Of a stretch of DNA of 64,000 nt, positions 40,923 through 54,079 are shown piece after piece; within the stretch, counting starts at the first letter, position 1; every line of letters begins with the position of its first letter. Location: assembly GCF_040049295.1 (NCBI RefSeq), contig NZ_JBDZDQ010000001.1, positions 2,232,001-2,296,000 on the forward strand. Reading direction: 5' to 3'. The stretch comes from Sphingomonas sp. KR3-1 (GTDB lineage: Bacteria; Pseudomonadota; Alphaproteobacteria; Sphingomonadales; Sphingomonadaceae). The notes beneath the pieces were generated by a model. That model was not told where the DNA came from, did no database searches, and was given only the letters and a program-made list of their open reading frames with translations. Position numbers and translations under genes: made by a program.

Positions 40923-42713
40923 CTAATCGCTCGACCCCTTGGCCGAGTGTCCCGAATCGGCAAGCTTCACCAGGCGCCCGAACTCGCTGCGCCAGTAATT
41001 GTCGGAGGCAGGCGCCAGCGCGCCGATCTGCCGGTAGCTGTAGCTGCCCAGGTACTTGTCGCCGCGCAGATGCTGGCCGAACGCGGCGACCGAGGTGACG
41101 AAGGCCATGTCCCCGCGCGGCGCAGTGGCGCTCTGCATCAGGCTCGCCGGCACCGCGCGCTCGATCAGCTTCGAGGTCTCGCTGCCCGGCGTCTTGTAGC
41201 GCAGCTTGACGAAAGCCATCTCGCCGCCCGCGTTCGCCGGAGCCGCGGGCCTGTTGGCAACGTAGCGCCGGTCGGGTGTCCAGCCCGCCGCATTGGCCGG
41301 CACGACCTCGTAGAGCGCGGTCACCTGATGCCCGGCGCCGATATCGCCGGCGTCGACCGTGTCGTTGTTGAAATCCTCCTCGGCCAGCGCGCGGTTCTCA
41401 TAGCCGATCAGGCGGTACTGCTTGACCTGCGCCGGGTTGAACTCGACCTGGACCTTCACGTCCTTGGCGATCGTGAACAGCGTGGCGGAGAGCTCGTCGT
41501 CGAGCACCTTGGTCGCCTCCATCGCACTGTCGATATAGGCATAGTTGCCGTTGCCGACATCGGCGATGCGCTCCATCATCGCGTCGTTGTAATTGCCCTC
41601 GCCGAAACCGAGCGTGGTCAGCGTGATGCCGTCGTCGCGGTTCTTCCTGACCAGCGCCTCCAGCGCCTTGTTGTCGCTGATCCCGACGTTGAAGTCGCCG
41701 TCGGTGGCGAGGAAGATGCGGTTGATCCCGCCCTGCAGATAGTTGGCGCGCGCCACCGAATAGGCGAGCTTGATGCCGTCGCCGCCCGCGGTCGAACCGC
41801 CGGCCGAGAGGCAGTCGAGCGCCGCCTTCACATATTCCTTGCTGCTGGTCGGCTCGAGCACCACGCCGGCCGCGCCGGCATAGACGACGATCGACACGCG
41901 GTCGCGGGGCGTCAGCCGGTCGGCGAGCTGGGTCAGCGCCTTCTTGACCAGCGGCAGCTTGTCCTCGTCCTCCATCGATCCCGAGACGTCGACCAGGAAC
42001 ACCAGGTTCGCCGGCGGCCGGCCCTTGGCGTCGACGTCATAGCCGCGCAGCCCGATGCGCAGCAGCCGCGTCTCGGCGTTCCACGGCGTCGTCGCCACGT
42101 CGGTGGTCACGCTGAACGGCACGTCGCGCGAGGTCGGGCGCGGATAGTCGTAGCGGAAATAGTTGATCATCTCCTCGGTGCGCACCGCGCTCGCCGGCAC
42201 GTCCTGGCCGCGGGTCAGGAAGCGGCGGACATTGGCATAGGCGCCGGTGTCGACATCGACCGAGAAGGTGGAGACGGGCTGCTGCGCGACCGACTGGATC
42301 GACGCGACTTCCTTGCCGTCATAGCGCTCGGTGTTGCCCGGCGCGCCATAGGGTGCAGTGCGGCTGCCGGTGACCTGCACGCCGGCGACGCGGCTGAGCG
42401 CCTGCGCGCTCGGTTGGCTGGGAAGCGCACCGATATCCTGCGCGGCGATCCCGTCGACGACGACCGGGGCGGGGGGCGCCGGCGGTGCCGGCATCGGCAT
42501 CGGCTCGGGCGTCGGCATCATGATCGGCGAGGGCGTCGTCGCATAGACCGGCGCGGGGTGGCGGCGATGGCGGTCCTGCCCCGGCTGCACGCAGCGCACC
42601 GGCGAGCGCCGGTCCTGCGGTGCGGCGACCGGCCCGGCCTTGGGCAGGGGCGGCGGCGCGGCGGAGGTGGTGAGCAGGGCGGAACAACCGATCAGCAAGG
42701 CGGCACGCGACAT
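40923..42713 (-). CDS. VWA-domain (YfbK-like) exported protein
   Basis: 596 aa. N-terminal signal (MSRAALLIGCSALLTTSAA; a lipobox-like Cys10 is too early to be sure), a Pro-rich linker about 55-85, a TonB-plug-like segment (QALSRVAGVQVTGSRTAPYG, about 104-123), a YfbK N-domain about 145-225, the VWA domain about 235-410 with MIDAS DVSGSM at 242-247 and TDGDFNVG, and a DUF3520-type C-domain. Usually metal-dependent adhesion or complex assembly; partner unknown. Confidence 0.88.
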   Translation of the reverse strand: MSRAALLIGCSALLTTSAAPPPLPKAGPVAAPQDRRSPVRCVQPGQDRHRRHPAPVYATTPSPIMMPTPEPMPMPAPPAPPAPVVVDGIAAQDIGALPSQPSAQALSRVAGVQVTGSRTAPYGAPGNTERYDGKEVASIQSVAQQPVSTFSVDVDTGAYANVRRFLTRGQDVPASAVRTEEMINYFRYDYPRPTSRDVPFSVTTDVATTPWNAETRLLRIGLRGYDVDAKGRPPANLVFLVDVSGSMEDEDKLPLVKKALTQLADRLTPRDRVSIVVYAGAAGVVLEPTSSKEYVKAALDCLSAGGSTAGGDGIKLAYSVARANYLQGGINRIFLATDGDFNVGISDNKALEALVRKNRDDGITLTTLGFGEGNYNDAMMERIADVGNGNYAYIDSAMEATKVLDDELSATLFTIAKDVKVQVEFNPAQVKQYRLIGYENRALAEEDFNNDTVDAGDIGAGHQVTALYEVVPANAAGWTPDRRYVANRPAAPANAGGEMAFVKLRYKTPGSETSKLIERAVPASLMQSATAPRGDMAFVTSVAAFGQHLRGDKYLGSYSYRQIGALAPASDNYWRSEFGRLVKLADSGHSAKGSSD

Positions 42714-42909
42714 GGCAACTCTCCCCTTCAGAGTGCGGCGCGCGAGTCGCTGCGCGCCTCTTCTCCCGTTGTTGCGCTCCCGAGATGAGCGCCAGATGAA
42801 TGAATGATATATTATATCGAAACATAAAAAAGCGGAAAATACGTAGGTCGATCGTCACGAAGCGTTCGGAGCTTCCTAAGCAGCATGAAACGGTGCCGAA
42901 TCTAGACCT
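42714..42909. promoter_or_regulatory. AT-rich divergent promoter region
   Basis: The segment about 42795-42845 is strikingly AT-rich (ATGATATATTATATCG, CATAAAAAAGCGGAAAATACG), unlike the rest of the window. It separates the VWA gene and the HD-GYP gene and likely holds promoters for both. No specific boxes are certain. Confidence 0.5.
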
Positions 42910-44199
42910 TTGGCGGGGAGCTGCGAGAACGAGTTGCTGAAGCGAATTCCGCCAGGACAAGTGAAGCTTGGGATGTTCATCCATGGGTTCGAGGGCTCGT
43001 GGCTGACGCATCCCTTCTGGCGTTCGCGGTTCCTGCTCGAGCGCGCTTCCGATCTGGCGCTGCTCCATGCGAGCGAAGTGCCCGCGGTGATCATCGATGT
43101 CTCGCGCGGCCTCGCGCCCGATGCGCCCGCCGAGACCGCGCCGCACCCCGTTGCCATCCGCGCGCCCGTCTCCGCGGAGCACCCCACGCCCGATGCGGCG
43201 CCGTCGCCCTGGACGGCCGAGGGCTCGCCCGATGCCCAGAAGGCGGATCGCGAGGCCGCCCGCCGCACGATCGCCGAGGCGCGGCTCGTCGTTCAGGGAA
43301 TCTACGAGAATGCCGGCAAGGGCCTGCCGATCGACGCAGACGAGGCCGGTCCGGTCGTCGCCGAGATCGCCGACTGCGTCGCGCGCAACCCGGCGATGTT
43401 CATCGACATGGCGCGGCTCAAGTCGAAGGACGAATATACCTATCTCCACTCGGTGTCGGTCTGCGGACTGATGGTCAACCTGGCGCGCGAGATCGGGCTC
43501 GACGAAGCGAAGGTGCGCGCGATGGGGCTGGCCGGCCTGCTCCACGATGTCGGCAAGATGAGCGTGCCCGCCGAGGTGCTCAACAAGCCCGGCCGGCTGA
43601 ACGAGGACGAGTTCGCGCTGATCCGGCAGCATCCCGAGAACGGGCATGTGATGCTCTATGGCGGCAAGGGCGTGAACCAGGAGGCGCTCGATGTCTGCCT
43701 GATGCATCACGAGAAGATGGACGGCACCGGCTATCCCTTCGGGCTGGAGGGCAGGGCGATCAGCCTGGCGGCACGGATGGGCGCGATCTGCGACGTCTAT
43801 GACGCGCTCACCTCGGACCGGATCTACAAGGAGCGCTGGACGCCGCTGCGCGCGGTGACCGAGATGCACAGCTGGACCGGCCATTTCGATCCCGCGCTGC
43901 TCTTCGCCTTCTGCCACAGCATCGGCGTCGCGCCGACGGGGATGCTGGTGCGGTTGCGCTCGGGCCGGCTCGGCGTGGTCCTGCCCGACGGCACGCACGG
44001 CACGCGCAGCAAGATCCGCGCCTTCCACTCGATCCAGACGCACCGCTCGGTTCCGCTCGAGGACCTGTTCAAGGGCGTGAGCGACGTGGTGACCGGCTTC
44101 GAGAACCCCGCCGATTGGGGCTTCACCCAATGGGACGCGGCGGTGCGCAAGCTGATCGAGGGGCATCCGGTGGCGCCGGACGCGCCGGCCCGCCACTAG
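42910..44199 (+). CDS. HD-GYP cyclic-di-GMP phosphodiesterase
   Basis: 429 aa (start TTG 42910, or TTG 42934, which follows GGGGAG). Hydrolyses c-di-GMP to GMP or pGpG, controlling motility/biofilm. DUF3391 N-domain about 9-120, HD-GYP about 165-340 with HDVGK (212-216) and [11 protein letters not shown] (266-276), a full catalytic set with the extra His at YLHSVSV. The C-terminal 90 residues ([19 protein letters not shown]) are typical of the subfamily. No receiver or sensor domain, cytoplasmic. Confidence 0.92.
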   Translation: MAGSCENELLKRIPPGQVKLGMFIHGFEGSWLTHPFWRSRFLLERASDLALLHASEVPAVIIDVSRGLAPDAPAETAPHPVAIRAPVSAEHPTPDAAPSPWTAEGSPDAQKADREAARRTIAEARLVVQGIYENAGKGLPIDADEAGPVVAEIADCVARNPAMFIDMARLKSKDEYTYLHSVSVCGLMVNLAREIGLDEAKVRAMGLAGLLHDVGKMSVPAEVLNKPGRLNEDEFALIRQHPENGHVMLYGGKGVNQEALDVCLMHHEKMDGTGYPFGLEGRAISLAARMGAICDVYDALTSDRIYKERWTPLRAVTEMHSWTGHFDPALLFAFCHSIGVAPTGMLVRLRSGRLGVVLPDGTHGTRSKIRAFHSIQTHRSVPLEDLFKGVSDVVTGFENPADWGFTQWDAAVRKLIEGHPVAPDAPARH

Positions 44200-45458
44200 C
44201 CCTCGCGGGCGACCTCGCGCCAGCCGATGTCGCGGCGGCAAAAGCCGGTCGGGAAGTCGATCGCATCCACCGCCTCGTACGCGGCGGCCTGCGCCGCGCG
44301 CACCGTATCGCCCAGCGCCGTCACGTTGAGCACGCGCCCGCCGCTCGACACCAGCGTGTCGCCGTCCATCCGCGTGCCTGCATGGAACACCTTGGCGCCG
44401 GTCGCCTCGGCCGCATCGATGCCGCGGATCGCGCCGCCGGTCTCGGGCGTGCCGGGATAGCCGTTGGCGGCCATCACCACGGTGAGCGCGGTCTTGTCCG
44501 CGAACACCGGCGCCGGCTGGCTCGCCAGCTCGCCCTTCGCCACGGCGAGCATCAGCGCGAGCAGGTCGCCCTCGAAGCGCAGCATCAGCACCTGGCATTC
44601 GGGATCGCCGAAGCGCGCGTTGTACTCGATCAGCTTGGGGCCGGCCGGCGTCAGCATCAGCCCGGCATAGAGCACGCCCGAATAGGGGGCGCCCATCCGC
44701 GCCAGCGCCTCGATCGTCGGGCGGACGATCTCGTCGATCGCCTGGGCCTCGAGTTCGGGGGTGAGCACCGGCGCGGGGCTATAGGCGCCCATGCCGCCGG
44801 TATTGGGCCCGGTATCGCCGTCGCCGACGCGCTTGTGGTCCTGCGCCGATCCGAACGCGACGAACGCCTCGCCATCGGTCAGCACGAACAGGCTGGCTTC
44901 CTCGCCCTCGAGGAATTCCTCGATCACCACGCTCGCGCCGGGCTCGGCGAAGATCGCGCGCACCGCGCCCTCGGCCTCCTCATGGGTGAAGGCGACGGTG
45001 ACGCCCTTGCCTGCGGCCAGGCCATCGGCCTTGATCACCACCGGCAGCCCGAAATCCTCGAGGCTGGCGAGCGCGCCGTCGCGGCTCTCGCAGCGCACAT
45101 AGCCCGCGGTCGGGATCTTCTCGCGCGCGCACAGGTCCTTGGTGAAGCCCTTCGATCCTTCGAGCTGGGCCGGCAGCTTGTTCGGCCCGAACACGGCGAT
45201 ACCCATGGTGCGGAGGTTGTCGCCCAGCCCGGCGACCAGCGGCGCTTCGGGCCCGATCACGACGAAGCCGATCGAGTGGCGCAGGCAGAAATCGATGATC
45301 GCGCGGTGGTCGCCCACGGCGATGTCCACGATTTCGGCATGCTCGGCTATTCCCGGATTGCCCGGCGCGGCGTAGAGCCGTTCGAGCAGCGGCGATTGTG
45401 CGAGCTTCCATGCCAGAGCATGTTCGCGGCCGCCCGAGCCAAGCAATAGGACATTCAT
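44196..45458 (-). CDS. purD: Phosphoribosylamine-glycine ligase
   Basis: Second step of purine synthesis. 420 aa ATP-grasp enzyme with [18 protein letters not shown] at the N-terminus, [14 protein letters not shown] (ATP loop), the [20 protein letters not shown] block and NARFGDPE metal site. Starts at ATG 45458, sharing the CATG sequence with xseA on the other strand. Ribosome site GAGAAGGGG lies within the xseA coding region. The 3' end overlaps the HD-GYP gene end by 4 bases. Confidence 0.96.
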   Translation of the reverse strand: MNVLLLGSGGREHALAWKLAQSPLLERLYAAPGNPGIAEHAEIVDIAVGDHRAIIDFCLRHSIGFVVIGPEAPLVAGLGDNLRTMGIAVFGPNKLPAQLEGSKGFTKDLCAREKIPTAGYVRCESRDGALASLEDFGLPVVIKADGLAAGKGVTVAFTHEEAEGAVRAIFAEPGASVVIEEFLEGEEASLFVLTDGEAFVAFGSAQDHKRVGDGDTGPNTGGMGAYSPAPVLTPELEAQAIDEIVRPTIEALARMGAPYSGVLYAGLMLTPAGPKLIEYNARFGDPECQVLMLRFEGDLLALMLAVAKGELASQPAPVFADKTALTVVMAANGYPGTPETGGAIRGIDAAEATGAKVFHAGTRMDGDTLVSSGGRVLNVTALGDTVRAAQAAAYEAVDAIDFPTGFCRRDIGWREVAREG

Positions 45459-46833
45459 GAGCGACCCCTTCTCCGATACGCCAGCGCGGCTCGTAGCCGA
45501 GCCGGTGCCGGGCGACAACGCACCGGCGCTGTCGGTCAGCGAATTATCGCTGGCGCTCAAGCGCATGGTCGAGGGCGAGTTCGGCCATGTCCGCCTGCGC
45601 GGCGAGATCTCGGGTTGGAAGCGCGCGGCATCGGGCCATGCCTATCTGGCGCTTAAGGACGCCGACGCGGTGATCGACGGGGTGATCTGGCGCGGTGCCG
45701 CCAGTGCGATCCCGTTCGCGCCGCAGGACGGGCTGGAGGTGATCGTCACCGGCAAGCTGACCATCTATCCGGGCCGCAGCAAATATCAGATCGTCATCGA
45801 GCGGATGGAACTCGCCGGCGAAGGCGCGCTGATGGCGCTGTTCGAGAAATTGAAGGCCAAGCTGGCCGGCGAAGGCCTGTTCGATCGCGAGCGCAAGCAA
45901 CCCTTGCCCTATATGCCGCGCACGATCGGCGTGATCACCTCGCCCACCGGCGCGGTGATCCGCGACATTCTCCACCGCCTCGCCGATCGCTTCCCGAGCC
46001 ATGTGCTGGTCTGGCCGGTCAAGGTGCAGGGCGACGGAGCGGCGCAGGAAGTGGCGAACGCGATCCGCGGCTTCGACGCACTGGGGGAGGGCAGCGCGGT
46101 GCCGCGCCCCGACCTGCTGATCGTCGCGCGCGGCGGCGGCTCGATCGAGGATCTCTGGGCGTTCAACGAGGAAGCCGTGGTCCGCGCCGTTGCCGCCTGC
46201 CGCATCCCGGTGATCTCCGCCGTCGGCCACGAGACCGATACGAGTCTCTGCGACTATGCCGCCGACCTGCGCGCGCCGACCCCCACTGCCGCCGCCGAGA
46301 TCGCGGTGCCCGTGCTGGCGGACGTGCGCCACACCGTCGCGACGCTCGCGCACCGCACCGAGCGCTGCGTGCGCCGCTATCATGAGCGCGCCGGCGAGCG
46401 GCTGGCGGCGCTGGTCCGCGTGCTGCCCAGGCGCGACGCGCTGCTCGGCCCCCAGCGCCAGAAGATGGACGATCTCGGCGGCCGGCTCGATCGCGCGCTC
46501 GAACGCCGCGTCACGCTCGCGCGCGGCGTGCTCGATCGCTCTGCCGGTGCGCTGCGCCCGGCGATGCTCGACCAGCGCCTCGCTTCCGCGCGCCAGAAGC
46601 TCGACGGGATCGGCCGCCACCTCGATCTCGTCCACCCCAACCGTCCGCTCGAAAAGGGCTATGCCTGGGTCGAGGCGCGCGGGACGAAGAAGGTGATCGG
46701 CACCGCCGAGGCGGCGCGCGCCGCGGGTGCCGTGACGCTCCACTTCATCGACGGCGCGGTCGATGCCCGCCTTGAGCGCCCGGCCGGCAAATCCTATGAT
46801 GCGCCCAAGCCCGAACAGCCCAGCCTGTTATGA
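45457..46833 (+). CDS. xseA: Exodeoxyribonuclease VII large subunit
   Basis: Catalytic subunit of ExoVII, which degrades single-stranded DNA with XseB. 458 aa: OB-fold N-domain with [27 protein letters not shown] start and GVIWRGAAS, catalytic domain with [30 protein letters not shown] and the [16 protein letters not shown] active-site block, then a long coiled-coil about 300-420 for XseB binding. Its ATG overlaps the purD start on the opposite strand. Confidence 0.96.
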   Translation: MSDPFSDTPARLVAEPVPGDNAPALSVSELSLALKRMVEGEFGHVRLRGEISGWKRAASGHAYLALKDADAVIDGVIWRGAASAIPFAPQDGLEVIVTGKLTIYPGRSKYQIVIERMELAGEGALMALFEKLKAKLAGEGLFDRERKQPLPYMPRTIGVITSPTGAVIRDILHRLADRFPSHVLVWPVKVQGDGAAQEVANAIRGFDALGEGSAVPRPDLLIVARGGGSIEDLWAFNEEAVVRAVAACRIPVISAVGHETDTSLCDYAADLRAPTPTAAAEIAVPVLADVRHTVATLAHRTERCVRRYHERAGERLAALVRVLPRRDALLGPQRQKMDDLGGRLDRALERRVTLARGVLDRSAGALRPAMLDQRLASARQKLDGIGRHLDLVHPNRPLEKGYAWVEARGTKKVIGTAEAARAAGAVTLHFIDGAVDARLERPAGKSYDAPKPEQPSLL

Positions 46834-46861
46834 GGAAGTCCATGTCGAGGATGCCGCGCCC

Positions 46862-47062
46862 ATGCTGATGTCGAACCCCGTCGCCCGCGCCGCGCGCCTG
46901 CATTTCATGGCGAACGGCTTCCGCGTGCTGACGCCCGGCGATCATGTCGTCTGCGCGGTCACCGGCGAGAAGGTGCCGCTCGAGCGGCTGCGCTACTGGA
47001 GCGTCGCGCGGCAGGAGCCCTATGCCTCCGCCGAGGTCGCCATGCAGGCGATGCGCGGCTGA
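46862..47062 (+). CDS. DUF2093 protein
   Basis: 66 aa. Conserved alphaproteobacterial small protein: ARLHFMANGFRVLTPGDHVV and VPLERLRYWSVARQEPYAS. These lines include the usual DUF2093 core GxHVxCAVTGxxIPLexLrYWs. Function unknown. Start ATG 46862; its stop shares an A with the ATG of the peptidase (TGATGG), so the two are coupled. Confidence 0.87.
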   Translation: MLMSNPVARAARLHFMANGFRVLTPGDHVVCAVTGEKVPLERLRYWSVARQEPYASAEVAMQAMRG

Positions 47063-47961
47063 TGGGACTCGCTGCCCGGCTGCCCGCCTCGATCCTCGGC
47101 TTCCTCCTGCTCGCCAGCCCGTTGCTGCCCGCTGCCGCGCCCACGCTGGCGCCGGCGCAGGCGGCGCCGATCCCCACCGCCCCCAACGTCGCCGGCCCCT
47201 TCCTCTTCCAGGGCCAGTTCATCCAGGGCGGCGCGGTGATCGGCACCGCGCCCAAGGGCACGAGCATGCTCGTGCTCGACGGCGAGTCCGTGCCGCTCAC
47301 CTCCGATCGGCGCTTCCTGATCGCCTTCGATCGCGATCACGGCCCCGCGGCGACGCTGGTCGCCACGCTCGACAACGGCACCCAGGCCCGCCAGCAACTG
47401 GTGATCGCCCCGCGTGCCTGGGACATCTCCCGGCTCGACACGCTGCCCAAATATCCGGTGCCGCGCCCCGAGTTCGATCGCCTGCGCCCCGCCGAGCTCG
47501 CCCAGATCAATGCTGCGCGGAAATTGCAGACTGATGCGGCAGGTTGGCGGCAGATGCCGTTTTTCTGGCCGGTTGTCGGGCGGATTTCCACGCTTTTCGG
47601 CTCGCAGCGCATCTATCGCGGCGAGCCCGGATCCTATCATTCGGGGATCGACATCGCCCGGCCCAGCGGCACGGTGGTGCTGGCGCCGGCGGACGGGGTG
47701 GTGATCCTCGCCGCGGCCCGGCCCTTCACGCTCGAGGGCAATCTGCTGATGATCGATCACGGCATGGGATTGAACAGCGCTTTCATGCACTTGTCGCGGA
47801 TCGACGTGAAGCTCGGAGAGCATGTGCGGCGCGGCCAGCCGATCGGCGCGGTGGGCATGACCGGGCGCGCGACCGGGCCGCATCTGCACTGGAGTCTCAA
47901 GTGGCGCGACGCGCGGATCGATCCGTTGCTCGTCGCGGGGTCGATGCCGGTTGCCGATTGA
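47062..47961 (+). CDS. M23 family metallopeptidase (LytM type)
   Basis: 299 aa exported. Signal peptide 1-26, a beta N-domain about 45-130, and a LytM domain about 175-290 with zinc ligands in YHSGIDIA and HLHW plus MIDHG; all ligands present, so enzymatic activity is likely, cutting peptidoglycan crosslinks. Coupled to the DUF2093 gene by TGATG. Confidence 0.92.
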   Translation: MGLAARLPASILGFLLLASPLLPAAAPTLAPAQAAPIPTAPNVAGPFLFQGQFIQGGAVIGTAPKGTSMLVLDGESVPLTSDRRFLIAFDRDHGPAATLVATLDNGTQARQQLVIAPRAWDISRLDTLPKYPVPRPEFDRLRPAELAQINAARKLQTDAAGWRQMPFFWPVVGRISTLFGSQRIYRGEPGSYHSGIDIARPSGTVVLAPADGVVILAAARPFTLEGNLLMIDHGMGLNSAFMHLSRIDVKLGEHVRRGQPIGAVGMTGRATGPHLHWSLKWRDARIDPLLVAGSMPVAD

Positions 47962-48227
47962 GGCGCAAATGTGTCGCGCTGCAACATAAAGAAACAGGAA
48001 TAGTCGCTGCCACGCAATAAAATGCGTGCCGATGTGGCATTTTCGCTACAGTGAGTTTGAAAGCGCGCGCAGCATCCGGATCGCAGTTTACAGCGCAAAT
48101 GCTGCGGCCCACGATCCCCCCAAGCTTTGCTGCCATGATACGTGAGTTGCACACGAATGGGCAGGGAAGCGGGGAGACAACCCGGTAGCGTGCGAAAGTA
48201 ACGCTTCCGGAACAATGAGGGATCACC
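47962..48227. promoter_or_regulatory. Leader/promoter region of the TonB receptor gene
   Basis: 266 bases without a gene. About 47980-48060 is less GC-rich (AACATAAAGAAACAGGAATAG; GCAATAAAATGCG), the best place for promoters and operator sites. I see no iron-box or other named site. Confidence 0.4.
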
Positions 48228-51155
48228 ATGAAGAACACGCAGATCAACCTGCGCGGAGGCACTGCGGTGTCCGCGCTGGTTTTGGCGGGTATGCTTTTCG
48301 CCACTCCGGCTATGGCGCAGGATACCACGTCCGGCACTGCCGCAACGCCGTCCACCCCGGCTACCACCGATCAGCAGACCTCCGACGATTCGAACTCGAT
48401 CGTCGTCACCGGCTCGCTGTTCCGCCGCACCGACACCGAGACCACCTCGCCGGTCACCGTGCTGAGCAGCGAAGACCTGCAGAGCAAGGGCATCACCAAC
48501 ACCGCCGATGCGATCCGCTCGATCTCGGCGGACAATTCGGGCTCGATCCCGACCGCGTTCGCCGCGGGCTTCGGCTCGGGCTCGGCCGCCGTCTCGCTGC
48601 GCGGCCTGACGGTCAACTCGACGCTGGTGCTGATCGACGGCATCCGCACCACCAACTATCCCTATGCCGATGACGGCCAGCGCGCGTTCGTCGACCTCAA
48701 CTCGATCCAGCGCTCGACGATCGACCGCATCGAAGTCCTGAAGGACGGCGCCTCGTCGACCTATGGCGCGGACGCGATCGGCGGCGTGGTCAACATCATC
48801 ACGCGCAAGGAAATCAAGGGCATCGAAGGCACCGCCGAAGGCGGCGTCTCGCGCTACGGCGATGGCGGCGAGCAGCGCCTCAGCCTCACCGCCGGCTTCG
48901 GCGACCTCGCCGAGAAGGGCTTCAACTTCTACGTCAGCGGCGAGTACGAGCATGACTCGCTGATCTCGGTCGCCGACCGCGGCTTCCCCTACAACACCGA
49001 GGACCTGTCCTCGATCGGCGGCGACAACCTGAACTTCGGCTCGCCGCTGTTCGGTGCGTTCGGCGGCCGCAACGCGGGCATCACCGCAGTCGTCCGTCCG
49101 GCGCGCGAGACCACCGCGGGCAACATCTTCTCGGGCCAGTACATCCCCGATCCGGCGACCGGCGCCGATCAGCTGCCCTTCGCCACGCGCATCCTGAGCC
49201 CGAACGGCCAGTGCACGGGCACGCAGATCACGCACACCGACGGCACCGGCAGCTATTGCGAGTGGAACTACGCGCCGTACAACACGATCCAGCCCGAGCA
49301 GACCCGCTACGGCGGCACCGCGAAGCTGACCGCGAACATCGGCAGCAACGCGCAGGCCTACCTGACCGGCACCTATTACTACAGCAAGGTCTTCTCGACC
49401 GCGAACTCGTTCACCGCGCGCCAGCGCAACCCGATCAACACGACCAACATCGTGCTGCCGGCGCTGCTCTCCAACGGCTCGGTCAACCCGTACAACCCCT
49501 ATGCCGTCGCCGGCTGCGTCGAAGCGGTGACCTGCGTCGATGCGCAGCTTGCCTATAATTTCGGCGACATCCCGAACACCGCGACGACGATCAACAAGCT
49601 CTATCGCATCGCGGGCGGCATCAACGGCTCGTTCGGTGACGGCTGGACCTATTCGTTCGACGCGACCTACGCGAAGAGCGACCTGGACGGCATCAACCAG
49701 GGCTATATCAACATCGCGGGCCTCGAGAACGCGATCAACAACGGCACCTACAACTTCCTCAACCCCTCGCTGAACACCCAGGCGGTGCGCGATCAGGTTT
49801 CGCCGATGGCGGAGACCAAGGCCAATTCGAGCCTGTTGATGGCGCAGGGCGTGGTCACCAAGGATCTGTTCCAGCTTCCGGGCGGCGCGCTGCAGCTCGG
49901 CGTCGGCGGGTCGATCCGTCGCGAGACGCTCGACAATCCGAATGCCAATGCCAACCAGGCGTTCCTCGGCCTCAACGCGGTCACCGCGTCGGGCAAGCGG
50001 ACGATCACGGCGGCCTTCTTCGAGTTCAATGCACCGATCCTGAAGAGCCTCGAGATCAACGGTTCGGGCCGCTACGATCACTATTCGGAAGGGTTCAACA
50101 ACTTCTCGCCGAAGGTCGGCATCAAGTTCAAGCCGATCCCGCAGCTGGCAGTCCGCGGTACCTATTCGCGCGGCTTCCGTGCGCCGAGCTTCGCCGAGTC
50201 GTTCAACGGCGCGGTGATCGGCTACACCAGCGCGACCCCGCCGGCGGATGTCGTCGCCGAGCATGGCAACAACGCCTATGTCCAGTCCTACTCGCTGGGC
50301 TTCAACAGCGCGTCGAACCCGAACCTGAAGCCTGAAAAGTCGCGCAGCTTCACCGCCGGTGCGATCTTCGAGCCGGTCCGCTGGCTGAGCTTCACGGTCG
50401 ACTATTACAACATCAAGAAGACCGACGTGATCGCCGGCGGCCCGCTCGCGGGCGAAGCCATCGACGATTACTACAGCGGCACCCCGCTGCCGGCGGGCTA
50501 TTCGGTCGTCCTCGACGATCCGGATCCGCAGCACCCGACGGCGCGCCGCAAGGTGCTGATCGTGAACTCGCCTTATGCCAACGCGTCGGCGCTGCTCACC
50601 TCGGGCCTCGATGTCTCGGCCACCGCGAAGTTCAACATCTCGCCGGGCTTCAAGTGGACGAGCTCGGTCGAGGCGACCGAGATCTTCGAGTACAACTTCA
50701 AGCCGTCCGACACCTCGCCCTATGATCACTATGTCGGCACCCAGGCGCCGTACGTGACCTCATCGGGTGCGGGCACGCCGCGCTGGCGCGGTAACTGGTC
50801 GAACAGCTTCGAGATCGGCGATCTCACGCTCACCGGCACGGCCTATTACACCAGCGGCTACAAGTCGGTGGCGGAAGACCAGGTCGGCCACGGCGCGACG
50901 ACCTGCGCCGACAACCTCTATGGCGGCAGCGATCCGAACTTCGGCTGCTACGCCAAGCACTTCATCACGTTCGACCTGGTCGGCCAGTACAAGGTCAACA
51001 GCCAGTTCACTTTCTACGCGAACGTGATCAACCTGTTCGATGCCAGCGCGCCGCTCAACCCGGCCAACTATGCCGGCATCAACTACAACCCGACCTACAC
51101 CCAGCCGGGCATCGTCGGTCGCTTCTTCCGCGCGGGCGCGAACTTCAAGTTCTAA
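48228..51155 (+). CDS. TonB-dependent receptor, large
   Basis: Outer-membrane importer, 975 aa. Signal peptide about 1-29 (ends AMAQD), Thr/Ser-rich linker, TonB-box-like [12 protein letters not shown] about 55-66, plug about 70-200 with [13 protein letters not shown] and [26 protein letters not shown] motif, then a 22-strand barrel ending ...[12 protein letters not shown] with a C-terminal Phe. This long type is common for carbohydrates or peptides in sphingomonads. Ligand unknown. A terminator follows. Confidence 0.94.
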   Translation: MKNTQINLRGGTAVSALVLAGMLFATPAMAQDTTSGTAATPSTPATTDQQTSDDSNSIVVTGSLFRRTDTETTSPVTVLSSEDLQSKGITNTADAIRSISADNSGSIPTAFAAGFGSGSAAVSLRGLTVNSTLVLIDGIRTTNYPYADDGQRAFVDLNSIQRSTIDRIEVLKDGASSTYGADAIGGVVNIITRKEIKGIEGTAEGGVSRYGDGGEQRLSLTAGFGDLAEKGFNFYVSGEYEHDSLISVADRGFPYNTEDLSSIGGDNLNFGSPLFGAFGGRNAGITAVVRPARETTAGNIFSGQYIPDPATGADQLPFATRILSPNGQCTGTQITHTDGTGSYCEWNYAPYNTIQPEQTRYGGTAKLTANIGSNAQAYLTGTYYYSKVFSTANSFTARQRNPINTTNIVLPALLSNGSVNPYNPYAVAGCVEAVTCVDAQLAYNFGDIPNTATTINKLYRIAGGINGSFGDGWTYSFDATYAKSDLDGINQGYINIAGLENAINNGTYNFLNPSLNTQAVRDQVSPMAETKANSSLLMAQGVVTKDLFQLPGGALQLGVGGSIRRETLDNPNANANQAFLGLNAVTASGKRTITAAFFEFNAPILKSLEINGSGRYDHYSEGFNNFSPKVGIKFKPIPQLAVRGTYSRGFRAPSFAESFNGAVIGYTSATPPADVVAEHGNNAYVQSYSLGFNSASNPNLKPEKSRSFTAGAIFEPVRWLSFTVDYYNIKKTDVIAGGPLAGEAIDDYYSGTPLPAGYSVVLDDPDPQHPTARRKVLIVNSPYANASALLTSGLDVSATAKFNISPGFKWTSSVEATEIFEYNFKPSDTSPYDHYVGTQAPYVTSSGAGTPRWRGNWSNSFEIGDLTLTGTAYYTSGYKSVAEDQVGHGATTCADNLYGGSDPNFGCYAKHFITFDLVGQYKVNSQFTFYANVINLFDASAPLNPANYAGINYNPTYTQPGIVGRFFRAGANFKF

Positions 51156-51180
51156 GCCCTGCGGAGACGCAAACGAAAAG

Positions 51181-51208
51181 GGGCGGCCTTCCTCCGGGAA
51201 GGCCGCCC
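51181..51208. terminator. Bidirectional terminator, receptor/clpB
   Basis: GGGCGGCCTTC pairs with GAAGGCCGCCC around CTCCG, with A and T runs outside. It ends the receptor gene and, reading the other way, clpB (51236). Confidence 0.88.
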
Positions 51209-51235
51209 TTCTTCTTGTCCGCGCCCTGAAGCGGG

Positions 51236-53815
<2,580 letters not shown>

Positions 53816-53839
53816 GCTCGTCCCTGTTGCTTCTTGTCC

Positions 53840-53885
53840 GCGAGATAGTGTTGCAATAAAGCAACACAAGGGGCGGGTGTCACGC
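53840..53885 (-). promoter_or_regulatory. Candidate heat-shock promoter with inverted repeat, clpB
   Basis: On the minus strand CTTGTG is followed after 16 bases by CTATCTC, close to the alphaproteobacterial RpoH pattern. A perfect inverted repeat GTGTTGC-N6-GCAACAC lies at 53848-53867, within the spacer. Confidence 0.5.
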
Positions 53886-54079
53886 TTTCCCGCCAAATGT
53901 AGTGCCGCGCGCGGCCGCGCCAAGCGGCACATTCCCCGCCAATCGTTGCGTGTCCGCAACCTGTAACGTCAGGGTCGCGCAACTGCCATCGCCGCTACGC
54001 GATGCTGCAACGCACAAATCCTAGCGCCTGCCGGGTCCGGGCATGATGCCCGTGCGAAATCCCTGGGGGAACAGGCCCA

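Noticed and set aside
47757..50729. 990-residue frame antisense to the large TonB receptor
   Set aside because: Low-complexity, no domain, and the plus strand is clearly coding.
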